From: Calliopum simillimum
Lineage: Eukaryota > Arthropoda > Insecta > Diptera > Lauxaniidae
Assembly (NCBI GenBank): GCA_951812925.1
Contig: OX638368.1
Location: 128,301,309-128,365,308 of the forward strand
Length of the DNA stretch: 64,000 bases
Direction: 5' to 3'
Below, piece after piece: positions 1-12,300 of the stretch. The position numbers were made by a program, and so were the translations under genes. Each line of letters begins with the position of its first letter. Positions within the stretch are counted from its first letter, which is position 1. The notes beneath the pieces were generated by a model. The model was given only the letters and a program-made list of their open reading frames with translations, ran no database searches and was not told the DNA's origin.

Positions 1-49
1 CCCCTTTTTCCATAAAATTTCTAAATTAACCCCTCTTTAACGCTCGCAG

Positions 50-316
50 TCACTTCATTTGGTTATGGGTGGCGCTCCAGCTGGCCCCGCTGGTACTGGC
101 AAAACAGAAACAACCAAAGACTTGGGTCGTGCACTGGGTGTGATGGTGTATGTCTTCAATTGTTCAGAGCAAATGGACTACAAGTCATGTGGCAACATAT
201 ACAAGGGACTCGCACAGACAGGCGCCTGGGGTTGTTTCGATGAATTCAATCGCATCTCTGTGGAGGTGCTGTCAGTTGTGGCGGTACAGGTGAAAACCAT
301 ACAGGAGGCAATCAAA
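50..316 (+). CDS. Dynein exon: AAA1 Walker A and B
   Basis: Acceptor AG at 48-49 and donor GTAAGT at 317. Encodes 89 residues with P-loop GPAGTGKT and Walker B CFDEFNR, the principal ATPase site of the motor; both motifs are intact. The previous exon is outside the window. Confidence 0.92.
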
Positions 317-3300
317 GTAAGTGTAAATGTAAACTGCCAAATGTGTGTTATCTTTCGTTTGCCATAAATTTTAAATTTCTCACTACTACTACACTCTCTT
401 CACCCCTCTTTTGCCCTCTCTCATCGTTCATTTGTAGTTGCATAAACGTCAATTTGTATTTATGGGCGAATGCATCTCTCTCGTTCCATCCGTTGGCATT
501 TTTATCACCATGAATCCTGGCTATGCTGGCCGCACCGAGTTGCCAGAGAATTTAAAAACACTTTTCCGACCATGTGCTATGATTGTGCCTGACTTTGCAT
601 TGATATGTGAAATTATGCTCATGGCTGAGGGCTTCCAGGATGCGCGTCTGCTGGCGCGTAAATTCATCACGTTGTACACATTGTGCCGCGAGCTGTTGTC
701 CAAGCAGGATCATTATGACTGGGGATTGCGTGCGATTAAATCAGTGCTGGTAGTAGCTGGAACGTTGAAGCGTGATGAACATAGTCGTCCAGAGGACCAG
801 GTAGGTAATATTATGTCGTGGTTGACGCCATATTTTGTTGTTTTTATACAAAGCACTATTAAACCTTATTCGATTAAAAGTCAGATTTCTAATTTCCAAA
901 CCAACACCTATTCTTAACAACGTTTACGCTTCCTTCCTTCCTAAAAAAAAAAAGTTATAATATCCAGCCCGTATACGGAGAAAAAAAAATAGCGTGTTCT
1001 ACTTTATTTCTAGTAAATTTTACTAGAATTTCAAGTCAATATTGTGAGAACCCCCGATAAAATAAATTTTACCTTTTTTAGTCAATTCAGTAAATTCAGA
1101 ATTTTCGAATTACCTTACAGTATAGTGGTTTTTAAAAAAATTTAAGTGATATTTACCTTGCTGTAAAACTCAAACCAAAAAAAAAGAAGAAACGAACTGA
1201 CCGCACTAGGACTCGAACCTGGGTCCTTCCGTGTGATAGATAGAAAAATATTATTTTTACTTACAATCACAACTTGTTAGACCTCTGCACCATTGACTTA
1301 TAGCTTTAACCATAATATTAATTCCCCCTTTTTTTTCTTCTACCAGGTACTAATGCGAGCTTTGCGTGACTTTAACATACCAAAAATCGTGACCGATGAT
1401 GTCTCTATATTTATGGGTCTCATTGGTGATTTATTTCCAGCCTTGGATGTACCACGGAAACGTGTATTTGATTTTGAAAAAACCATCAGGCGAGCTGTCA
1501 ATGAATTGAAATTACAGCCAGAAGAAGGTTTTCTCATGAAAGTCGTACAACTGCAAGAATTACTTGATGTAAGACATTCTGTCTTTATTGTCGGTAATGC
1601 GGGTACAGGAAAGACTAAAATCTGGCAAACACTACGTGAAACATATCGTACACAAAAATTGAAACCCATATGTCATGTTCTCAATCCCAAGGCGCTATCG
1701 AACGACGAACTTTTCGGTATTGTCAATCCAGCAACACGTGAATGGAAAGATGGTCTTTTTTCTTCCATTATGCGTGAACAGGCCAATATGCCACCGGGAA
1801 ATCCAAAATGGATTGTATTAGACGGTGATATCGATCCAATGTGGATTGAGAGTTTAAACACATTAATGGATGACAATAAAGTGTTGACACTGGCCAGCAA
1901 TGAGCGTATATCACTCAAGAAGGAAATGCGTTTGCTATTTGAGGTTGGACATCTTAAGGCTGCAACACCGGCAACGGTGTCGAGAGCGGGAATTTTATAT
2001 ATAAATCCACAGGACTTAGGATGGTCACCGTAAGTAAGATTAGTATTTATGAAGAGTGTTCTATTTCCAAACTAAGTTATGACGCATTAACTAAGCCGAA
2101 GGTTCAAACTTGGCTTAGAGAGAGTTTTTGGGATATTTTTTCATTGGTTTTAGCGCTGTTTTCTTAATGTCTGGTTCAACACTAATCAGAACTTAAACCG
2201 GCGTCCGAGAAAATGGCTCTTTATATTTCGTAAGCTAAACCTCTGATGGAAACTTCTTGTACTTACAGCTACGTTTCGTCATGGTTGGAAACTCGCTTGG
2301 ATATTGTAGAACGTGGCATTTTGACAACACTTTTTGAAAAATATTTTCCCAGCTTGATGCTGCGTCAACGTGAGTTTCGACGAACTTCCCCCATCACTGA
2401 CATGTCCATGATACAAATGACTTGTCATCTGCTTGAAAGTTTGCTCGATAACAATGCTGACTTTCAGCGGGAAGCTAACAATGCGAATCCGCATGCACTG
2501 CAGCAAACAGATAATGGTCCCGATGCCTTGGAATTAGCACTTGAAGTGATCTTTGCTTATGCTACAATATGGGGCTTTGGCTCCGCTTTATACCAAGATC
2601 AGATAGTCGACTGCCATCGAGAATTTCACAAATGGTGGACCAGCGAATTTAAGGATGTCAAATTTCCAGCACAAGGTCTCATTTTCGATTACTATCTGGA
2701 TGTGCGTACACAAAAATTTCAACGTTGGGATGCAATGGAAGCTATGGCATTATTTGATTTCACCGATCCTGAAATACCACTGCAGGTTGGGGAAAATTAC
2801 ATGCTATTCAACAAAAAAAAAATTTTTTGTTTTAATCGCTTTTTTATTAATTATAGAACATACTTGTGCCCACTGTAGAGACCACACGTCTTGGCTATTT
2901 TCTCAAGCTGTTGATTGACCGCAATCATCCTTGTATGTTGGTTGGCACATCCGGTTGTGGTAAAGGTGCCATATTTCGTGAAATATTTAATCATTACACA
3001 TGTGCTCAGGATTTGGAAGTGTTAGCTATAACAACAACATCATCTGTTGCTACTTCCCACAGCAAAACATCTGCTGACAGCAGATACACATCATCACCAG
3101 CAGCAGTAGAAGCCGCAAATGTCATCAAAACGAGGTCAACATCAACAGCAGCATCGACGAAGCAGCAACAAGGATGTCGGCCACTTGTGACCACAGTACA
3201 GACAACACACTTCAATTTCTATACCACATCGGAAATATTTCAAAAGGTACTTGACCGTCCGCTAGAGAAGAAATCCGGACGTTGTTATGCGCCAAGTGGC

Positions 3301-6300
3301 CCCAATCGAAGACTTATTTACTATGTCAATGATTTGAATATGCCGGAAGTCGATGAATATGGCACTGTACAACCGCACACAATTATGCGACAATTTATGG
3401 ACTACAGGCAATGGTAGGTTGGTAGGGTGTCATCAAAAATAACGTAATATTTTTGCTTGTGGCTAGACAGAGTATAAACGATAAGGTTACGAAGTTGCTT
3501 TGAGTTGATACAGGTGACTTAGACATTTTAGTATGAAAAAGGACCTGTTAACATACAGTTTTGTATTATTTGATTGCAGAGTTATCATACCAATTTTTGA
3601 TTTGAGATCGATCTATAAAAACTAGTTTTTCAAATTTTTCCATATTGCTTGTGGTAAAAATTGCTAATATCAACTTTAAAATAGGACTTCGGCTATTCGA
3701 TCCTATATTCAATTAATTTTTTGCCCATGTGCTTACTCATTTAGAAAAATTCGAACTAAAATTTGATTCCAATAAAGTCCAAATCTTATTACCTACTTAT
3801 TTCAATTCGCTTTACATAATACCCATTTTTGCAGGTATGATCGTCAGCGCCTTGTCCTCAAGGATATAAAACATTGTCAATTTGTCGCTTGCATGAATCC
3901 AACTGCTGGTTCATTTACCATTGATCCACGTCTACAACGTCACTTTTGTGTCTTCTCGCTAGCGGCACCATCAGAAGATACTCTACAGCGTATTTTCAGC
4001 AGCATACTTAGCGCTCACTTGGACAATCCAGCGCATGGTTTTAATAAAGAAGTGCGTTCCAACGCCAACCTGCTGGTACGAGTGGGAATTGCACTGCACC
4101 GGCGTGTTGAGTATTCATTCCTACCGACCGCTGTGAAATTTCATTATCTCTTTAATTTACGTGATCTGACGAATATCTATCAAGGGCTAATGAACAGCAT
4201 AGGTGGCAATGGCACTACGAATGCAGCAGCGTCCACTAGCAGCGGAACGCTGTGCATAAAGCCAACCGAGCTGATACGTTTATATGTACACGAGGCATAT
4301 CGTGTTTACCACGATCGTCTGGTCGACACCTATGACATTAAATCATTCAAATCTTCAATTAAGGATATTTTCAAAAAAGATTTCGAAGATTTTGATGAAG
4401 ATTTCGTTTTTGCTGAACCCTTGATCTATAGCCACTTTGCGCAGTCGCTGGTCGATCAAAAGTATATGCCGCTACGTAGTTGGGATTGTCTCTATCAACT
4501 TCTAATGGAGGCTCAGGCGAACTACAATGAAGTTGTGGGTTATATGAATCTCGTCATGTTCGAGGATGCTATGATACATGTGTGTAGAATTAATCGCATA
4601 CTTGAGAGTCCACGCGGTAATGCGCTGCTCATTGGTGTTGGTGGTTCGGGAAAACAAACATTGGCACGCTTGGCTGCTTTCATCTCATCACTGTTCGTTT
4701 TTCAGATACAATTGAAACGTGGCTTTTGCTTGCAGGATATGAAAGATGAAATTGCTGCACTCTATATGAAAGTTGGTCTTAAGAATGTCGCTTCAGTTTT
4801 TCTTATGTCCGATGCACAAATACCGGATGAAACTTTTCTGATGCTGATCAATGATTTGTTGGCCTCGGGTGAAATACCAGAACTTTTCACTGACGATCAA
4901 TTGGATGCTATTGTCAATGGTATTCGTAATGAGGTGAAACAAAGTGGCAGCCTTGATACGAAGGAAAATTGTTGGCGTTTCTTTGTGGAGAAGGTGCGTC
5001 GTCTATTGAAGATTGTACTGTGCTTCTCACCAGTAGGGCAAACATTACGCGTACGTGCACGTAAGTTTCCGGCAATAATAACGCGCACGAGCATCGATTG
5101 GTTTCATGAGTGGCCAAAATCTGCGCTGGAATCTGTTTCACAGAAATTTCTAAATGAAATCGATGAGGTGTTACCGGTGAGTTGTTGCTTTTGAAGGCAA
5201 TGAGGCTTGCAAAACTGAAGGCCTAGTGTTAGGCAACACAAATAATTTTAACTTTCACATTTCTATATTGTTTCGAAATTTAGTCTTTATATTAAAGTTA
5301 TCACTCGATTTTTAGACTGTGATGCAAAGCTTTGAAATGTCTTTTTACTAAAATATTCAATATTCATTTCGCTTTACAATAAAAAGCCACTTATAAATGT
5401 TCTTAAATTTATTTTACTTTGTAAAACAATGTTCTCAACACTAAAATCAAATACTTAAAAAAAACTGTTTATGCACTGTAATCAAACCAACACTGCGCTG
5501 TATTCTCATAGACAGTGGCTTATATGGTACATGCATGGATATGGAAATATGGCACCTTTTTTGTTAAACTGCTGTAAAACCAAAATCTTTAGAGGAACTA
5601 AACCTAAGCCTTCGTCAGTAAGAAGTATTTTATATAAATACTCGTAGCTCCATATTCAACTGCTTCTCGGATGAAATGGTGCTTGTAATGAATGTTCTTG
5701 GTTCTAGAATGCTTTTTTCCATGACGAGCCATCCGCTGAGCGCCTGTGTTACCACAGATGTTGGTTATTTGCCCATCATATCCAGAGTTCAGTCTTATAT
5801 TAAGTTTTCTATTCCAAAGGCGAAGAGAAAGCACTAAATATCTTATAACATGCACAGGGAGAAATGGCACCAGAACCATATCACTCTTAGTAATTGGGTG
5901 TCATATCTCATTTTCGGTATGAACCAAGTAAAGTTATCAAGAGCAAATAAGCATGTTCGCTCGATCTCGTATTCAGCCGGAAACGAAATCACACTAAATT
6001 CCGTCTATTTTGATATATGCATCATATAACTGTATCAAATACTTTTCTGCTGCTTTTCAAAATATATGCAATATTTTTTTTAAAAAATCCCACACACAAG
6101 TTATTATTGGAACTAAAGCTAAAAGAACTACTCACCACGAAGTCTCTCGCCCAGTTGAACTGTATCCATATTCGAATGCTATGAAAGTTACAGGTGAAAG
6201 CACTAGGGGGTGCCACCTTACCCGGGCTTAGCTTATGAATGTTAGAACCTGATGTTTTAACATCATACATACAAATATTACAACTTTAAATGATATACAA

Positions 6301-9300
6301 CCATAGGCATACATCTATAACTTAGCAGCAGTATGTCCTCCATGATTCTAGTAAATTTTGTTAGATGAAGCATTCGATATTGTACTCTAGTGATGACACA
6401 AACCTTTTTCTTTAACTTTAACTCAAACTACTAGCCTAAAATTCATTATATGCTTTTAGGCTTTGACTATTTATAATTTAAACGACAGCAATATCACTGC
6501 ATAGTTTGAGGTGTTTCTTTAATAAAAATGCTTCAGTTTAATTTGTTCAAAAATGTTTCTATTAAAGTTTTCAAGGATATAGAGGCTACTTTAATTTAGT
6601 ATTTTATTTTTTCAATATTGAAAGCATATCCTTAGGCACTTCTAAATTTACAACCAATTTTAATTCCCAATACCAAGTCATTTAATTCACCATATCACAT
6701 TGCTCTTTTTCATATTTCTTTCTCTTTCATTATCACTGCTTATATACAATACTTTCGCTCTCTGTCTTTCCAACAGCGCGACATAATCACACCCATCGGC
6801 TGTTTTATGGCTTTTGTTCATGGCACAGTTAATCAGATATCGAAAATTTATCTACAAAATGAGAAACGCTACAATTATACGACACCGAAAACCTTCCTCG
6901 AATACATTTTCCTCTATCGAAAGCTGCTGGTGGAAAAATATGGTGAACATACGAGACGCATACAGCGGCTACAGAGCGGCATGGCAAAACTTGCTGAATG
7001 TGCACGTCAAGTGGACACGTTAAAGGTATGTAGATAGGTCCTCGCTATACGTGTAAGTTCATTTATATGTACGGATATGTGAGTGAGTAAGGACACTCAC
7101 GTATTTTACATGGTTTTTCCACTTGATACCCTGTGCCTCTTCACACTGGGATGTATGTATGTTGGCTTTTAAAATGCTAGAAATGTCCCGCATGTATTTC
7201 GTAACAAAATCGCATAAAGTTTAATCTTTGTTGTTGCTGCTGATGTTGTATGTGTTGTTGGCGGACATCGCGATAGTCGACCATTCAATTAGTTGGCTTA
7301 ATTGAATTGTTCGCCACTCAAATCGTTTTTTGTTGGTGGGAAGTGTTTCACTTTTTTTTTGCCCACGTCTTTTACAAGGAGCTGATTTTTAAAAAGCTTG
7401 AAGTTTTTTTTTTTCATTGCATACTTTCAGGTAAATGCTTTACATTTAATTGTTTGCCTGTGTGTAGACTGCAGGTGTTTTTGTAATTGATGTTGTGTTT
7501 GTTGTTACATTTACACTTTCTATCCCAGCAAAAATTTTTTTATTGCGGAAGTGTCATATTCTGAAGTCGGCCTATATAGTTTCCTACACTCAGAAAAAAA
7601 AGATTGTTAAAACAACAATTTTTCTTTCTTAAAAAATTGTTTTTTCTAAATTAATTTAATTAATTTTCTTAAATCAACAATTTTATTCTTGATACTTAAT
7701 TTTTTTACGCATTTGTCATAAAAAATATGAAAAATATTTTAAAGTACAAAACTTCAAACATTCTCTTTTGCAAAAAAAAAAAAAAGTTATTTTTATACAT
7801 ATTACTGAATAAGTTCTAGCTGTTTTTTTGCATAAACAAAGCTTTATTTAACGAATAAGGGTAAGAAACTTTTCACCCAAACTATTCCTCATTATTTAAC
7901 GCATCTTTATTTTCTGGCAAATTATGCATCCACTAAATACAGAGAGTCTTCGAATCCTGAATATTTGGATTTGCGGATGAAGTCGATGCATGAACTCGGC
8001 TTATCTCAAGATTTTTCTTAGGACTCTCGTTCTGTACTGTATTTTCCATCGCCAGTCACGATAAGGTGCAAAACATTTCTTCATTTCTGCCGTTAAAGCA
8101 GCAGTTCAAACGTATGAAAATGCCGTGTACTTCGCTTGATCTCATATGGCACCTAATGTCCTTGCTTTTGTTTCATTAGCACTGCTGTAAGATAGATTTC
8201 AAATAAATACTTCTAAAACCACAAACATTTCAATAATCATTTATTCTTCGTTCAACTATTTCGTTCTTAAACATTGTCAACAGTTTCGCTTTTGAAACAA
8301 CAATTTCCGCTCTAAAATTTCCAACAACATTTACTTGATTCAACAATTTTTCATTCTATTTAATAAATAACAACTTCGTATTTAAAACAAGAGCAAAAGT
8401 TGTTGGGAAGATTTTAACCAACATAAATTCTTGAATCAAAACATAAAGTTGTTGGAAATATAATTTTTTTTTTCTGTGTGTAGGTAAAATTGTTCAGTTG
8501 TGTTGGAGTAATTCAGAAGAATCGTTAACAACTCACCAAGATGAAAAACGAACGTTTAAACATTGACATCAGTATGAATTTTAAATGATTTCCCCGAATG
8601 GCAGTATATTTTATTGCAGCTATTGGGTCTCACGAAGATTCTTCAAATGTTTACTGGGATAGAACGTTCAAATAATTTAATTGGCATTCGTCTCTCTGTT
8701 GTAACGTGGTTGTCTGAGTATTTTTTTTATTCCATTTCTGTGCGAGCTCACTTTCACATTTTCTTTCGCCGCTTGTTTGAGTTCGACAAAAACAAAACGA
8801 AATCGAAACTAATTGAATGTACACAAATTCACATCAATTTATGTAACCCAAGTGGGAAGCAATGTCACTAAATGGCATTATGCACAGTAAAAGCGTTATT
8901 TAGGCGATTTTGGAACGGTTATACAGGCCCACAAAAAAAAATTACCCTGCGCGAAAGATCAGACCACCTGATCTTTATGTTTTCGGGGTCGCTGAATCCG
9001 AATATGCTGCCAGAATAGCGAAGTTGGTTCGCGTTTTTGCAGAAATCAACAATAATGCTGAAAATTGCAGATTTCAGCGACCCCGAATATATAAAGTTCC
9101 GGTGGTCTAATCTTTCGCGCAGGGTATTTTTTTTTTTTTTTTTTTTTGGTCTGTGCACAGAACCACAAAAAAAATTCCCTGCGCGAACGATCAGACCGCC
9201 TGAACTTTATGTTTTCGGGGTCGCTGAATATGCTGCCAGAATAGCTGAGTTGGTTCACGGTTTTTCAGAAATCAGAATTAATGCTGAAAAAATCTCAAAT

Positions 9301-12300
9301 TTTCAGCGTAATTGCTGGTTTTATGAAAAAACGGGAACCAACTTCGCTATTCTGGCTTTTTGATGAAAATGATGAATCACACGATAAAAAGTATTAAATT
9401 TTTTTTTGTGAGGAGTTATAGGTTTTACAAATAACATTGATTTACATTAACGAAAGAGTAACCGTTTAGAAAATACTCTTAAAAACCGCAAAAAGTCCAA
9501 AAATTCAACTTTCTCGAAAATTTTCGAAACTATTACTTTTTCGTTTGACAGTTTTACGAGTTTACGAGGTTTTCAAGGCTTTTACACGTTTTCAGGAATC
9601 CCCTCAATGTTATTTGTAGAACGTGTAATTTTCCACAAAAACGTTTCTAGTACTTTTTATCGTGTGACCCACCATTTTCATCAAAAAGCCTCTTAAGTGA
9701 AAAGTAATTGAAACCACGCAGATTACGGAACAGGCCTGATTAACTTAATTTAGACAAATTATATTGCTATTGCTTAGTTAACTTTTTTTTTAAGAAAGGT
9801 GTCAAAATCGAGTTGAAAATGGAAAGAAATGTCAACGATTTTGGCAAAACAGCGTTGCCATATGTTTTTTTTTGTACAAAATGTCTACGGTCTTGGAAAA
9901 AGTCAGTATTGCACACTGGTTGTTTGCGCAAAATGTCAACGATTTTGGAAATACGATTTTGGAAATGCTCAGCGTTGCCATATGTTTTTTTTTTTTTTTG
10001 TGCAAAATGTTGACGGTATTGGAAAAACTCAGCGTAGCAAACTGGTTATTTCTGAAAATGTGAACGATATTAAAATAAAAAAAAAAAAACATCCCTGCAG
10101 GAAGGAGAGCTTCCATTCATAAAATATTCACTACTTCTAGTGTAAAAATATTTTGCACATTACATAATTTTACAATAAAAACAGCTATTTTACAAAAAAA
10201 TGCCAAAAAAGTCAAAGAGCTGGAACAAAAATGACTGTTTTTGAATTGTGCGATCTCTAAATTATATATTTTTTTTTTTTTTTTTTTGCACCGTGTAATA
10301 TTGTTTCAAATAAAAACTTTTAAAGAGGTTTAATGCAATTTTCAAGAGAGTGATTTTTTTAACAACCCTAATACACATGAAAAAAAAAGAAACTAATATG
10401 TTTCTATTAAATTTTACTGGAATTTCAATGCAAAACTGTGAGAATAAATTTTACCTTACTGTTTTAGTAAATTCAGAATTTTCGAGTTATCGTTTTTTTT
10501 TTTTAAATTTAAGTGATATTAACATAACGTTAAAGTTCAAACAAAAATAACAAACGAAAAAAAAAGAAACGAACTCACCACACTAGGTTTCGATCGGGGG
10601 TCCTTCCGTTTGATAGACAGAAACATATCTACTATTTTTACTAACAATTACAAACTTGTTAGACCTCGACACCACTGACCTATGTATATGATGAAATTTT
10701 TATAAATATTTTTATTAGAATTATGTAGTAAAAATTGTAAGAAATTTTTCTGGCTGAAAGCATAATTTACGCAATGTATGGAAAAATTTAGGGAACTTAG
10801 AGTAAATATTACATTATTATGTCATTATATTTTATTTTCTTATCAGCTTCGAATGATTTTTCACAGCTTTTGTTACTGTAAAGTAATAACCTGACTCCTG
10901 TGGAAAAATTAGTTTTAGAGTCGCTAGAAATCGAAACAATTGTTTTGTTTTTATCTATCTTACGATTTATCGGGTTTTTTTAATCAAATCATCTTAGAAC
11001 TTGAGCCTTTAGGAATAATTTTTTCAAATAGTCAGGGCTAAAATTTTATGAAAAAACTGCATGGCTTATAATGCAGGCATTTGGGAAAATAAAATGAGGC
11101 AACCTAGAAAAACTTCCGGGATTTTTGAAAATTAGTTATATTATAGATTTTGCTGTGCTCTTTCCGCACTTCAACTTTGCCACCTCGTATCTTTGCCGCT
11201 CATGCCACCTTATTGGACAAATGGCGCCTTAAATCAGTTTTTTTTAAATAAGTATATCGCTAACGGTTACTTCCGGTTCGACGATTCTGTAGCTTAAAAA
11301 ATTTCCTAGCAAAAAAAAAAAGACAGGTTTTTCATGCATTTTATGAATGTCCCTACAAACACTGTTTTCGAGAAATATGTATATGGTTAAAAATCCCAAA
11401 TCTTTACTTTAACGTACCTCTACGTTATTACTAACCGTGAATCAAATTGACTCACATAGGCGAAAACTGTAAGAATAAAATAAATCAACCTTTGGCCTGG
11501 CCAAAAAAGAAATACCCTACACTGCAGTTTTTTGAAAATTTTACTTATATGATAGGTGCCACGCCCTCTTGTCCGAGTTCACCCAGATTTTGCTCAGAGC
11601 TTGTACTTATAGTCCTTAGTGTCAGCGTGAAATTTGGTTGGATTATCTCAAAAAACGCTTTCAGTATATCGTTTTGAGGCTTTTGCTTATATTGGAGGTG
11701 CCATGCCCTCTTGTCCGAACTTGTCCATTTTTTTTTTCAGAACTTGCGCTTACAATTCGTAGTATTTATGTGTATTTTGGTTGCATTGTCGTGAAAAATA
11801 CTCCTAAAGTTGAATTTTGAATATATTTTTTGTATGGGCGGTAGGCGTGTCCGTAAACCGATTTTTCACATTTTCAATCCGACGAGCTTACTTTGACGAT
11901 GGAGGCAGTGTACCAAATTCCGGTTACCGGACATAATCCCCATTTACGAAGTCATTTCAGAAATGGAGACTATGTCCGAATAATTGGCGTGGGTACTATG
12001 TCATGGCACCCCAAATTTCATTGATTCATCTTGCTTAGTTTTCCCAAAAAATGTATTTCCACACACAGGCAGCCAGCCACCCAGCCAGCCAGCCACCCAG
12101 CCAACCAGACACACGGACATGACTATATTGACTCAGGAGGTGACGCTGATCAAGAATATATATACTTTTCTATGTCTGCCACGCCTCCTTCTCTGAGTAA
12201 GAAACGGAAGGAAAAAAATGAATATACTCTGGGTGTAAGGCATAAAAATATAAGCAAGATAAATATAAATTCTTAATTTTTTTTCACCGGAATTATCTTT

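Noticed and set aside
1195..1303. Possible tRNA gene on the minus strand
   Set aside because: The B-box is good, but I found no full cloverleaf, and related copies with a shared non-tRNA tail lie elsewhere, so it is a SINE.
3019..3196. Possible intron removing the AAA3 insertion
   Set aside because: The GT-AG pair is 178 bases long, which would break the reading frame; the uninterrupted frame is simpler without RNA evidence.
6010..6270. Short frames in dynein intron 6
   Set aside because: No recognisable domain; they lie beside the decayed Copia fragment and are probably part of its debris.
9813..10122. Overlapping Lys/Phe-rich frames on both strands
   Set aside because: They arise from TTTTTT and CAAAATGTC repeats; no start context or domain.
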